64,000 nucleotides of DNA from Siphonodentalium dalli (taxonomy: Eukaryota > Mollusca > Scaphopoda > Gadilida > Siphonodentaliidae). Positions 35,604-47,464 of the stretch are shown one piece after another (position 1 is the stretch's first letter; each line of letters starts with the position of its first letter). The stretch is from assembly GCA_032622095.1 (NCBI GenBank), contig CP136062.1, forward strand, positions 198,407,887-198,471,886, given 5' to 3'. The position numbers and the translations under genes are program-made. The notes beneath the pieces were generated by a model. That model was not told the origin of the DNA. It searched no databases and saw nothing but the letters and a program-made list of their open reading frames with translations.

Positions 35604-37099
35604 ACATGTGTTCACCTTGATTGGTGGCCATCGGTATCCGTTAACTAATCTATATAAGGGACACGCTGGTAACCGTTCACGCACTCGAATTATGATCCAT
35701 CAATATTATCGCCTGTTTCAACAATTGACTTCGTAATTCCATTTTGGATTGTTTGACATAATCGCTGAGCTATTATATGGATAATATGTGTGGGGACATA
35801 TATATCTTTTGAGGGTTTCCGCTGACGGAGGATGTCCATGGATTTCCAACTGCACCCCTCTTGTATCGGGCCAAAGACCCAAGATAACATAATTGAATTT
35901 GCACACCTCCATCGTCTTTGAATTTCCCATATGGTACCTCACATACCTTGAATTTTGACTGGACACCGGGGAGGGAGGGGCCTAGAAGAAATTCCAAACC
36001 AATAATTTGACCAGTAGGAAAAATGCAAATGTTGGTCTAAAACCACGAATTCCACATACATTAATTGTTGAAAAATCAGACTACAAGAACAATTTCAAAC
36101 CATTGTTGGTGTGAAATTTCCAACTAATTTTGTTTCCAAGTTGGCGGGGGTCTCATGTCCCCACATGCACCCATGTAAGTTCGGTAACGTAATGTACACC
36201 ACAGCCCATGCACCAAGCAACAATCTCCTGAAAACTTCATATGGGGTCTCAATGGGGTGGGGTCATCCGATTTGCCACAAAACCATAATAACATTTGTCA
36301 CCCCACATATACATGCACTATGAAATTATAACATTTCCAAATTTCCAAATAATGTGACCACTTTCTCATTATGCAGACGGTCTTTATGCATGAGATCAGC
36401 AACGTTGCTAATCACACCCGACTTCGGTAATACATGTCAACAGTTCAAGTTGGAAATTTCAAAAAGCTATGAATTGCCAAAATGGACTATAGGTTATTTA
36501 CCGGACGCAATTCACTTGAACCAGCATGACTAATACTGTTCTGATTGAGCTCAATCAACGCCGTCTAAACGGCCGCATTCTCACGTGCGTAATCTTTGCA
36601 GCAAGAAAATATCGGTGTGCAATTTTACCTGATATTTTCTTGCAGATATTTTCTTGCAGCTTCATGTGTACGCGCCCTAACTGTGCTTCATGCCCGTATC
36701 TAATTTTCTCATCGAACTCGAAACTCCACAGTGCCTAATCCCCCTCACTTTAGACCACAATTTTCAGCAGTGGCCAATTTCATACCTAACACAACATTCG
36801 TTGGAAATGTCAGACCAAAATCAAGTTAAAACTTTTCTTATATTTGATTTTCCATTCAATATTTAGTGGGAAGTCTGTTATTTTCAACCAAAAGTCGTAT
36901 ATTCCGTCAACTTGTTTGGACTGAATGTTCATCAGTCAGAAAATTATCAACAGTATGAGGTGTCATGTTCGAAATTTAGAGTTACCAGTTGGAAATTCCA
37001 ACACAATGGGGTGGGTTACAAATTGCAATCGCTGTCATTCGGACCATGCAGATAGAACACATAACTCAACGCGCATCCAAACACTATTCGATGGGAATA
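35604..37099. other. Unassigned sequence (intron 1)
   Basis: Repeated CAAGAAAATATC words near 34728 and, in complement, near 36628-36655, next to GCGCGTA(C/T)ACA, hint at another inverted-repeat family. No gene. Confidence 0.45.
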
Positions 37100-37799
37100 A
37101 GTATACCGTTAAAAACGCTCTTTATTATTTGTCGTATCAGGAACATACGCTCTTTATGATTAAGGGCCTTCCAACAGTCCGACAAAAAGTAAAACAAAAC
37201 TTTGTGACCGAAATTTCCTCTTTGTGAAGTCAATATCTGTCTATTACAACCTAGATCCTATGATTAAACTCATGAGTGTTCCGTCTCATCATTTCAAAGT
37301 ATAGAATTAGATAAGATTTTAATTGGTAAAATATACAGTTTTAATATTTACAGGTATATAAAACCAGGGATATCATAACAAATTAAAAACACGTTTCCAT
37401 TAGGGTCCCTTCGCTGAAATAAAATGTATAAATGATAAAATATCTAAACAATAATCTACAAATCTAGAAAATAAACGCGCATATTGCAAGGGGGGGGGGG
37501 TCGGAAAAAAATTTCAGACCGTACAGCTGACACGTATGGCATTTTTCCCCTTTCGATCATTGTTTGTACCCACCCACCCCACCGCCAAATTATTTTTCCG
37601 TTTTCGGCAGTTTTTTCCGACCATTTTTTGACACCCACCCCCCCTTTTAACACTAAAACAGAGATTTGCGGGGGGGGATTTCACTGTAAACAGCTGTATA
37701 TGAATTTCTGTGCATACTATTTATCATGGATGTTAACATGGACATGTAAATAGGAATGAGTCATTTTGAGGTCAATCGGCCAAAAAAACATGGCTTACG
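37100..37799. other. Unassigned sequence with G/C runs
   Basis: Contains the paired words ACGCTCTTTAT(T/G) at 37115 and 37147, a G run near 37491-37500 and C-rich runs that give spurious Pro/Gly frames. No exon supported. Confidence 0.5.
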
Positions 37800-37918
37800 T
37801 TTACCAGTTAGAATTACATTATTTCTCTCATTCAAAGTGGTATTGAAGCCCAATTCATTGCCAAAACACTAAAAAAACAAGCAGGAAATTTTTTTTTAGT
37901 TGCGGAAAAAATTGCTTG
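37800..37918 (-). repeat. Dispersed repeat, inverted copy of 9815-9932
   Basis: GTTTACCAGTTAGAATTACA through GTTGCGGAAAAAATTGCTTG is the reverse complement of the earlier copy. Confidence 0.8.
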
Positions 37919-38134
37919 TTGGTGGCTTTGACCACCACCCACCCCGGCATACGTGCCTGAAATTTGTGTTCACCCCCCCCCCCCCTGACTGCCTGGGATT
38001 ATTTATGACTCAAGAAGTTTTTCAATATATATTGTGCAAGATCAAAACATTCCGTAATCCGAGAGTCACTCCTTGCAATGTCATTAGCGCGCGCACCGCG
38101 TGTATACTGTTCGGCAATTTCTTGATATCCGTGG

Positions 38135-38880
38135 TCCCATGGGCATTTTATTTATAGATAATTGTTTTTTCCGGTTTAAAAGTCGAACTGCGCGACCAGG
38201 AGGCCGAGTCCGGTAAAAGATGTAGTTGGGATTTTCAATTTCGTTTATTGTCCTTCACATTATTATGCCAATAATGATGATTTTTGGTTTGTGACCAATA
38301 CAGGAAATTTAAAAGATAATTTGTAAGTCTTAAGGTGCCATTACACGATTAAGCTTGCTTAATTCAGCAAGCTCAAGAGGCGAGCTGCATCGTGTAATAC
38401 CATGCCATTTCATACAGCTCAGCACTTTTTATTACCGATTGAGCAAGCTCTATGGAAAGGAACCCGGTCGTTTTTGCATGCAGCACGGATCACCCATTAA
38501 TGTCAAGTAGCAGTTAAATAACAGAATTCCTCCTGATATCTGATAAAAGACACATGTGTGTACAGTATAGTCCACAATATTGGTGTAATGTGAACATCCC
38601 TGTGGTTACCATTTGGAGCTGAATTAAGGAAGCTTAATCGTGTAATGGCACCTTTATATTTCAACTTTTATAGATATGTTTCGTTCTGCAGTCCACTGAT
38701 GGTTGAGGTCGGAGACGGCCGAGTCGGTCGCCGGTTCGTTAATTAGGTGCTGGTTGTTATTGTTATTTTAACGGAATTCTGAGTTGGTCATTCGCGAAAC
38801 CAATATATTTTATATTCTATAATTACAATCATGGGTATATAATATATGATCTTGAGCGCGTTACCATTTCTGACTATGTT
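38135..38880 (+). repeat. Dispersed repeat R2, copy 2 (interrupted by a MITE)
   Basis: Aligns with 45590-46065 from TTTTATTTATAGA through GGCCGAGTCGGTCGCCGG and GATCTTGAGCGCGTTACC. The alignment is broken once, at 38333-38653, by the TIR element described separately. Confidence 0.85.
38333..38653. mobile_element. PIF/Harbinger-like MITE with 3-bp TTA duplication
   Basis: Ends AGGTGCCATTACACGATTAA and the complement TTAATCGTGTAATGGCACCT are inverted, flanked by TTA on both sides (38330-38332, 38654-38656). The R2 copy at about 45845 lacks the insert and reads straight through with a single TTA, so it serves as an empty site. The 321-bp interior is non-coding. Three-base TWA targets are typical of PIF/Harbinger. 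Confidence 0.9.
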
Positions 38881-39368
38881 TTTCTTGTATCTTCTGGTTT
38901 ACCACCCGGAGGGGAGCAAGACCAAACATTCAAATACGAACTATTTAAGCATGAAATGAAACAGATAATAATCCAACAATCTTCCTGTTGCGATGCATTT
39001 GTACGGAAAAGCCTTTTCGGTCGAATTGTAACGAAACTCTCGCATATTATTACCACCTCTATTATATGACGCATATTAATTATCTAACCAGAGTTATTAC
39101 CTCCTCGTATATACATGGACACCATGACTGTCCACAATAGGTCACATGTGGTTGGGGACCTTACCAACATACTATAGTTACATAACGATCACGTTAAATC
39201 GCTCTTGTAATTGCACAATGTACAACTGAGCCATTCAAGGGTTTTTGTTGGCGATTACCTGACTATCCAAAGGCCCGATTAGGGTATACGATGCCTATCC
39301 ATGCATGTATATTCTAAACATGCTGTGACACATATATTACAAAATCCGACATAATCCACACTTCATTA
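38881..39368. other. Unassigned sequence
   Basis: No supported features. Confidence 0.5.
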
Positions 39369-39874
39369 TCTCATATATATTTTGAAGACCTCTGTTTGTT
39401 TGTCTGTCTGTCTGTCTGTCTGTCATTAATACAAATCTACGATTCTTGACCGATCGGGACGAAACTTGGTACGTGAGTGTAGTTTGACCAGGCGGTCGTC
39501 GTTGTCGTATTGGCGAGCCCGTGCGGCGCCCGCTTCGCGCATGCGCAGACGAGATCTCGGAAACGGGTGGAGCTATCGACTTGAAATTTGCTATGTGAAT
39601 GTATCTTGCCCCGGATGCGAATTTTATCGGGTCGCCGAGCCCGTGCGACACCAGCTTCGCGCATGCGCAGACGAGATCTCGGAAACGGGTGGAGCTATCG
39701 ACTTGAAATTTGGTATGTGAATGTATCTTGCCCCGGATACGAATCTTATCGGGTCGCCGAGCCCGTGCGACACCAGTTTCGCGCATGCGCAGACCAGATC
39801 TCGGAAACGGGTGGAGCTATCGACTTGAAATTTGGTTTTTGAATAGCCCGGACAACGTCGGGCTCATCGGCTAG
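39369..39874 (+). mobile_element. Helitron-like unit 1 of 4 (three internal subrepeats)
   Basis: Starts TCTCATATATATTTTGAAGA after a flanking A, then a (TGTC)n tract, three subrepeats of about 120 bp carrying GCTTCGCGCATGCGCAGAC and ATCTCGGAAACGGGTGGAGC, and ends with the hairpin AGCCCGGACAACGTCGGGCT followed by CATCGG and CTAG. A 5' TC, a hairpin near the 3' end and a CTRR terminus are the structural marks of Helitrons. No Rep/helicase is encoded. Confidence 0.85.
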
Positions 39875-40262
39875 TCTCATATATATTTTGAAGACCTCTG
39901 TTTGTCTGTCTGTATGTCTGTCTGTCTGTATGTCATTGATACAAATCTACGATTCTCGATCGATCGGGACGAAACTTGGTACGTGTGTGTAGTTTGACCA
40001 GGCGGTGGACGTTGTCGTATTGGCGAGCCCATGCGGCGCCCGCTTCGCGCATGCGCAGACGAGATCTCGGAAACGGGTGGAGCTATCGACTTGAAATTTG
40101 ATATGTGAATGTATCTTGCCCCGGATACGAATTTTATCGGGTCGCCGAGCCCGTACGACGCCAGCTTCGCGCATGCGCAGACCAGATCTCGGAAACGGGT
40201 GGAGCTATCGACTTGAAATTTGGTTTTTGAATAGCCCGGACAACGTCGGGCTCATCGGCTAG
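39875..40262 (+). mobile_element. Helitron-like unit 2 of 4 (two internal subrepeats)
   Basis: Begins with TCTCATATAT directly after the CTAG of unit 1 and ends with the same hairpin and CTAG. It has two subrepeats instead of three, giving 388 bp. Confidence 0.85.
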
Positions 40263-40760
40263 TCTCATATATATTTTTGAAGACCTCTGTTTGTCTGTAT
40301 GTCTGTCTGTCATTTATACAAATCTACGATTCTCGACCGATCGGGACGAAACTTGGTACGTGTGTGTAGTTTGACCAGGCGGTCGACGTTGTCGTATTGG
40401 CGAGCCCGTGCGGCACCCGCTTCGCGCATGCGCAGACGAGATCTCGGAAACGGGTGGAGCTATCGACTTGAAATTTGCTATGTGAATGTATCTTGCACCG
40501 GATACGAACTTTATCGGGTCGCCGAGCCAGTGCAACGCCAGCTTCGCGCATGCGCAGACGAGATCTCGGAAACGGGTAGAGCTATCGACTTGAATTTGGT
40601 ATGTGAATGTATCTTGTCCCGGATACGAATTTTATCCGGTCGCCGAGCCCGTGCGACGCCAGATTCGCGCATGCGCAGACGAGATCTCGGAAACGGGTGG
40701 AGCTATCGGCTTGAAATTTGGTTTTTGAATAGCCCGGACAACGTCGGGCTCATCGGCTAG
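40263..40760 (+). mobile_element. Helitron-like unit 3 of 4 (three internal subrepeats)
   Basis: Same ends as units 1 and 2; three subrepeats, 498 bp. Confidence 0.85.
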
Positions 40761-41149
40761 TCTCATATATATTTTGAAGACCTATGGTTGTCTGTATGTC
40801 TGTCTGTATGTCTGTCATTTATACAAATCTACGATTCTCGACCGATCGGGACGAAACTTGGTACGTGTGTGTAGTTTGACCAGGCGGTCGACGTTGTCGT
40901 ATTGGCGAGCCCGTGCGGCGCCCGCTTCGCGCATGCGCAGACGAGATCTCGGAAACGGGTGGAGCTATCGACTTGAAATTTGCTATGTGAATGTATCTTA
41001 AATTGCCCCGGATACGAATTTTATCGGGTCGCCGAGCCCGTGCGACGCCAGCTTCGCGCATGCGCAGACTAGATCTCGGAAACGGGTAGAGCTATCGACT
41101 TGAAATTTGGTTTTTGAATAGCCCGGACAACGTCGGGCTCATCGGCTAG
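40761..41149 (+). mobile_element. Helitron-like unit 4 of 4 (two internal subrepeats)
   Basis: Same ends; two subrepeats, 389 bp. Its CTAG is followed by a host T, so the whole array sits between an A (39368) and a T (41150), the expected Helitron target. Confidence 0.85.
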
Positions 41150-42104
41150 TAATGATATATTTCAATACCACTGAGCCTCTGAATTGTTTATATGAACATC
41201 ACCTGTTAAAATCCTAGGACCCCAAATAGTTAAGGTCAACACCATTTTTCCCGAACAATACACATTAGGGTACATGAAACTGCCAAAGATGTTTAAGTAT
41301 AGTGGGTGTGCATGGGGGTCCTACCAGCCCCTGGACTATACAACGATGAGCTTCATCTATACGGGGTGACCATACAGGTCCCAGAATCAACATTGACCCC
41401 ACCCCCAATAATTCTTAATTATATATGATTAAGTATTATGGGGGTCCATTTTGTTCTGGGGAGATGTGGGTGACCACAGCGGTCTGTGTTATTGCGGTGT
41501 GAAACGGGTGGCCCAATAGGTGACCATTCACCAAACAGGACGGGCTATGTAAATATTTCAATTTATGTTAAGGTTAACAACAATTCAAAATATGTTAACA
41601 CTTCATCTTTTGAATGTAGATATCTGACCATCAGAATCTCATATTAATGTGCACATATTAATAAAAAAAAAACTGAGTGTATTTTCTTATTTATTTTCTC
41701 AAAATCTGCCGAGAATTTGAAGCTAGCCTACGCAGCTAGGACATTAAGTCAGCCCTATATAAGTTTTGCACTTTAATATGAGGTTCGGAAAACGTACCAA
41801 TGGTAATTTTATAGTGCCAAACCGGTCCGTTCATCTTTAACCCTTTGATAGTCCCTGGCGAGTATATAGTTCACTCCGAGGAATATTCAGATAAGAAGTT
41901 CAAGGCCGTTTGCTGAACTTATTATATCTGAACATTCCTTCCGAATAATGACTTAATGGGAAATGCATGTCTGCACTTGTATTATCCATAAAAATAAATA
42001 ATAGGCCATTCCGATGCCGACGTTTATAAGGGAATGAAATAACCCATTCAGTAATAAAATAGTTAAAAATCATTTTTGTTTTAACGAAGCAAGGTTAAAT
42101 AGTT
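41150..42104. other. Unassigned sequence with one hairpin repeat
   Basis: Contains the hairpin repeat at 41880-41937. No exon supported. Confidence 0.5.
41880..41937. repeat. Small hairpin repeat, copy 2
   Basis: GGAATATTCAGATAAGAAGT and its partner CTTATTATATCTGAACATTCC surround GGCCGTTTGCTGAA. Confidence 0.7.
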
Positions 42105-42895
42105 TGTGACCATACTCTGTAACACCCGTATCTGGATATGCAACCGTATTGAAGACAACGCGATTTATGGGCCAATCAAAATCATTTTGTGAATCCTTCG
42201 TGCGTTATCGTTAATATCTCTTTACTAAATATGATGATGCTTCTAATATCGCTTAGATAGGTACGGAAGCGTAGAGGCGCCAGATGAATTATATTGGTAT
42301 CTTGCTGCAGCAGGTTAGTTATCTTGCTGCAGCAAGTTAGCTATCCTGCTGCAGCATGTTACTATCTTGCTGCAGCAGGATAGCTAACTTGCTGCAGCAA
42401 GATACTATCTTGTTGCATCAGGATAGCTAACAGGATACGGCAGCAAGTTAATATCTTGCTGCAGCAGGATAGCTAACTTGCTGCAGCAAGATAGCTAACT
42501 TGCTGCAGCAGGATAGCTAACTTGCTGCAGCAAGAATTTGCAAGATAGCTAACTTACTGCAGCAAGATAGCAACTTGCTGCAGCAAGATACCAATATATT
42601 TCATCTGGCGCCTCTACGCTTCCGTAGATAGGAGATAATAAATTTAAACAATGTTAAATATAGTTTTGAGGGACCATACTCTGTAGTACCTGTATCTGGT
42701 TATGCAACCCGTATTGAAGACAACGCGATTTATTGGACCATCATAATCATTTTGTTGACACTGCGGTATGCGCTATTGAATTTCGTTGGGACAATCGAGA
42801 CATCATGCTGCTGAACAAGAATATATAGTTCTCGTGGGTTATCGTTGATATCTCTTTACTGAATGTGATGGTGTTTCTCATATCGCTTATATCGG
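42105..42895 (+). repeat. Direct duplication flanking the 42.3-kb TIR element
   Basis: 42105-42257 and 42667-42895 share GACCATACTCTGTA, GAAGACAACGCGATTTAT, CATTTTGT, TATCTCTTTACT and ATATCGCTTA in the same order. The second copy has about 75 extra bases. The TIR element lies at the end of the first copy. Confidence 0.75.
42262..42626. mobile_element. TIR element filled with TTGCTGCAGCAA palindromes (possible IS3EU type)
   Basis: Inverted ends TACGGAAGCGTAGAGGCGCC (left) and the complement (right) extend to CATCTGGCGCC and TACCAATAT. A 6-bp duplication GATAGG lies outside each end (42256-42261, 42627-42632). The interior is a tandem array of about a dozen CTTGCTGCAGCAAG/ATAGCTAA units in mixed register. 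A 6-bp duplication and a 5'-TAY start match what I recall for IS3EU elements, so that label is tentative. Confidence 0.8.
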
Positions 42896-43374
42896 AGATA
42901 ATAAATTCTAGTATACATGAGATGTCAAAATGTCATCCAGTGCGACCGCCCCGGCGTCCGACACTCGTGGAGGAACTAGATCATTAAAGATGGGCTGTCC
43001 GATTTGACATGACAATGAAACCGCAATCGGTAAGGTTTCAATCGGGTTTCTGTATATATACCAGACAATATCGAGGAAGTTTTGATGGCCAGATCGGGGG
43101 GGGGGGTAGTACAAAATTTGCAGGAAGGTATGCCGTTTTTTTGCGTTTGGCATTTTAGGGGACCCACCACCCCCAAACCTGCAAAAAAAAAAAAAAAAAA
43201 AAAATTTTCCCCACCCCCCAAATTTCACTAAAATTGGTATAAAATCGCATAAAACTCTACTGATATCACTCATATGACTGGGAATGATCTCAGTTAGTTC
43301 AAATAATAGTTTAACCTGTTTCAGAAGCTGTTTTAATTGGGAAAAGAAATGTTTTATAAATTGCTGATCATCTG
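42896..43374. other. Unassigned sequence with homopolymers
   Basis: G run at about 43098-43107 and A run at 43183-43203 create spurious Gly/Phe frames on the minus strand. No gene. Confidence 0.6.
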
Positions 43375-44455
43375 TAAACTTAGGTCATTGTGCAGAATGC
43401 AAAAAAAATCATTAATTCTGACTATTTCCTGATTAGTCTGTCAACCAGCCCATTATCTAACATATTCCATACCACTTATGTTAGTCTACTGGAGCAACTT
43501 ACTTCTATTATACTAAACTAGCTGAAACCGGCTCCCTTTGGGAACCTATATTCAGCATCGGAGATACCTGTGGGATTTGGCACACATTTTGATCTTAGAC
43601 AGAGCCTTCATTTAGTGGCGGCCCTTTGTTGGTTATGAACATTTTGATTTATATATATTGTTTTAATATATTTGTTTTATAGATTGAATTCCTTGCTCAA
43701 TTTAACAAAACCAAAGTTATTTTATTTGTTTTAATTAAAAAATTTGAAAAACTAATACCATTATAACATCCGCCAGGGTACCCCCAGGTCACCACACCAA
43801 ATTTGGTTGAACTCGGTCCAGGGGTCTGAGATAAAAATCTGGACAGATCCTACTCGTTTATATATATAGATGAAAAGCAGTTACAGCACTATACCAGACT
43901 TAGATAGGCTACTTTAGGTCATGTGGGAGATCATCTGAGTTGAAAGACATGCAAAGAGTTCACTGATTGGCTTGATGCACGAATGACAGATATTGTCTAC
44001 CCTTTGATAGTCACAATAATGTTTGAGACAGTTACTCGCTCTTTGTCCATGCACACAATGATCTATGCATTAATTTAGTTACATCAGGACAAGTTTACTT
44101 ATATATGCAAACTTAGGTCATTGTACATAATACTCACAATTCCATAATTTCTAACCATTTCCATATTAGTCTGTCAACCAGCCCATTATCTAGCATTATG
44201 CCTTAACACTTTTGTTAGTCTACTAACAAACGGTCACTATGCCAGACTTGGATATTTTAGGTGTTGTGAGAGTAACCGATCATATGAGTTGATAGACATG
44301 CAAATATTTCACTGATTAGCTTGATGCACTGATGAACTGTGTGATGACAGTTATATTCTAGCCATTGATAGTCACATTAATGCTTGAGACAGTTGCTCGC
44401 TCTTTTTCCATGCACACAATGATCTAGGCTTTAGTAACATCAAGACAAGTTTATT
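43375..44455 (+). repeat. Tandem duplication, two diverged units
   Basis: Unit 1 (43375-44095, containing an extra segment at about 43505-43868) and unit 2 (44105-44455) share AAACTTAGGTCATTGT, GTCTGTCAACCAGCCCATTA, GACATGCAAA, TTGATGCAC and TCCATGCACACAATGATCTA in order. The extra segment (from CTAGCTGAAACCGGCTCCC to CTACTCGTTTATATATATAG) looks like a later insertion resembling the repeat at 28377. Confidence 0.75.
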
Positions 44456-45097
44456 TATTTCAGTTTTACATTTTTCGAAGCTTCTTTCCAAAGGGTGTCG
44501 GGAAGGAATGAGAAAGGGATCTGACTGTAAACTTATAATGTCATTTTCCCCATCGGATTTTCACATGGGTGATAACTGCGTTATCATTAATATCTAATTG
44601 AGTTATTTTGTTACTCCATGCAGTCCATGTAAATTTCAAGCTCTTATGGAACCAAAGCAAGCCGAGCCGCGCGGGGTTTCAGATTCGATATATAGCTTTA
44701 AAATCCATATTGCAACATCACAGCCTCATTATGAGAGAAGGCTGAACGGGTAGCTTCACCACAATAAAGAGCGTTCATACTTTTGTTTCCCAAATCAGTA
44801 AATAATAAAGAGCGTTCTCCGTTGAGATATTTTGTTTTCATCGAAAAATCAATTGATTCAAGAGGGTTTAGCTCAACTGCGATCTTAAATGGTACACGTC
44901 TTATATATGGTGGAACTATAGTTATCACTCCTCAACACACTCATGCATTACGGGCATCAGTCAGTCTGTCGGCGTTTCTTAACCATTTCTATACTAAATG
45001 GATTTCCCCACTCAGTTATAAAAGTATACATTGGAACGGTGTAGTATTCGTTTAGCGGGGAGTTCATGTAATAAAAGTAGACGACAGATAAAAAAAC
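44456..45097. other. Unassigned sequence with paired AATAAAGAGCGT words
   Basis: The words lie at 44763 and 44804. Short frames on both strands have no recognised domain. Confidence 0.5.
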
Positions 45098-45166
45098 AAA
45101 TGTTCAGCTAATAAGTTCAGCAAACAACATATAGGGCGTTTGTTGAACTTTTTATCTGAACATTTC
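45098..45166. repeat. Small hairpin repeat, copy 3
   Basis: AAATGTTCAGCTAATAAGTT ... AACTTTTTATCTGAACATTT with centre CAACATATAGGGCG. Confidence 0.75.
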
Positions 45167-45589
45167 CTTAGGGAACTACGAGATGTGTATTAAGTTTAGA
45201 AAGGCTTAATTAGTTTATATATATACATGCAGCATATATTTCCTGTGGATTCTCCATATATAGGAGACTGATTCTGAGCTATTCAAATAGGACCGTACAG
45301 CGCACGCATAAGGGAAACTTATCTATAATTTTTGACAGTAATTGGATTCCCTCGGTTCATTCAGACAGGGGGAATGTCGTGAAAGAAATAAGCTATTTAA
45401 GTAGGTACCTACCTATACTGAGTTCTGGTGCACTGGGTGGGGGCAGATTAATATATTGTTTCATCTGACGAATCGACATCGCTGGTTGCCATTGTCTGTC
45501 TGTATGCGTGTTCTAATGAACATAATAGACTGGTTTATGCAACTAGAAACACATAGTAACATGACCAGATAAGGTATCAGGTGCAACGT

Positions 45590-46065
45590 CTTTATTACGC
45601 GCACTCCGCGTGTATACTGGTGTGGTGATTCTTGTTTCGCCTGGGCGTATGGGTGTTTTATTTATAGAATGGGAATTTTTGGGAGGATTAAAAGTCGAGC
45701 TGCGATCGGATGCCGAGTCCGGTAAAAGGTGTAGTTGGGAATTTCAATTTCGTTTATTGTCGTTAACATTATATCAATAATGTTGATTTTTGATAAGCTA
45801 TGCCAATTACAAATAAAAAAAATGAAAAAGATAATTTGTAAGTCTTATATTTCAACTTTTATAGACATGTTTCGTTCTGCAGCTCAATGGGGGTTGTGGT
45901 CGTATAGACGGCCGAGTCGGTCGCCGGTTCGTTAATTAGGTGCTTGTTATTGTTATTTTAACGGAATTCTGAGTTGGTCATTCGCAAAACCAATATATTT
46001 TATATTCTATAATTACGATCATGGATATAATATATGATCTTGAGCGCGTTACCATTTGTGATATT
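45590..46065 (+). repeat. Dispersed repeat R2, copy 3 (uninterrupted)
   Basis: The complete version: GCGTGTATACTG, TTTTATTTATAGA, CCGAGTCCGGTAAAAG, GTCTTATATTTCAAC, CGGCCGAGTCGGTCGCCGG, CTTGAGCGCGTTACC. It supplies the empty site for the MITE at 38333-38653. Confidence 0.85.
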
Positions 46066-47464
46066 GGTTTACTTGTTATGCACTGTACCACACTCGCGCA
46101 ACTGAACAGCATGCAGTATATATACACAGCTCATACACCAAAGCGTAACGGGATCATACCCTGCATTATAATATAATGGTATCATGGTATTTTAGCCAGT
46201 CAGTCTGAGTCCCCGAATTGGACCAACATCATAAAAGAACCTCAGTTCATGTATACTGAAAATAGATCGAGTGGTTACGCGACATAAATATCTATATATT
46301 ATAGTGCGAAGTAATAAGAGTTTACCGTTCTTTCGCATTTCTGAATAACCAGTGTCCGTTCTGCTAGATCAAGCATACTGATGACTGATGATACCTTTAT
46401 GAAATATTTTAAGACGTCTCGAGACTTTGTGCCGGTATTAAAACGGCCATTAGAATCAATAATGCCCCCATGATACGCCGTGCGCCGATGAGCAGGAACA
46501 GCGTGTGGCGTTGCTCGATTGACCCAGTTGATGGTTTTCATGTTCCTGTTAAGTCAATATAATGCTGCAATTGTTGAGATTGAACGCGATTGTATCACGA
46601 TATGTTGCCATAAATGATTGTTTTACGTTCGCACATTATATAGCTGGAACAATCGAATACCGTACGGTGATAAACGATTGCAGATCAGCCCAGAAAATTA
46701 AATGACCATCAGTTGGAACATTATAAGGAGTGTGCATGGGGTACGTAGCTAGGACATTTCCAACAATTGGATATTTTGAGGCACCAGTTGGTCTTCCAAT
46801 CCGAGGGGTGCAAATGGAGTTTCTCAGACTTGTAAATTTCGGTCTATACTTCAAAAGGGGTGCAATTCCAAGGTGGACACCGTTTAACTGAGACCCCTAT
46901 AGTTACGCCCATGAATGTAGGGTCCATTATACAGGGAAGCACAGTTTTGTTGCCACTGTGTATATCGACGAGATCGATGGAGGGTCATCCGTGTATAGTA
47001 CCTATATTGTTTTATATATTCCGTTTCACAAAGTATATACATATTCATAATGTACAATGTCGAATACATGATTTGGGGGAAGCTATATTTTTTGCACAAC
47101 GGTTGCCTTTGGAAGTTTGAATGTTCGGACCGCCACAACGGGATCAACTTAAATTTACTGTAGATTACAAGACACAAACCAAGCCACGTTTTAAATGGGA
47201 TGGCTCTGTCAGTGAGGTGAATGGCGCATTCGACCAGCATATCATATATAAGACACCCAGCGATATAGAAGCTGTTCTAATCCCGATAGGCACATATTTG
47301 TGAGCCACTCGTAAGAAGGTAGTTTTACCTGGCATGATTGGCAGTTGATTTCCGGGGGACGGTGGTTTCTACGTGCGGTGGGGTTTTATTTACAGGTAAA
47401 ATAACCTTCTTCGCGGTCCTGTTTTCCACGACGTGATATGGCCTACAGCGACTAAAACGACGAT
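46066..47464. other. Unassigned sequence (intron 1)
   Basis: No exon supported. GTGATATGGCCTACAGCGAC at about 47433 may be a worn SINE tail (compare GTGATATGGCCTTAGTTGCT near 56250). Confidence 0.45.

Noticed and set aside
34736-35736. Six overlapping open frames of 100-176 codons
   Set aside because: All are translations of the GTCGTGGCCACGAG array in different frames; a 20-bp repeat without stops is open in every frame.
39337-41061. Several 70-150 codon frames on both strands
   Set aside because: They repeat with the Helitron-like units and share the same peptides; no domain, and frames exist equally on both strands.
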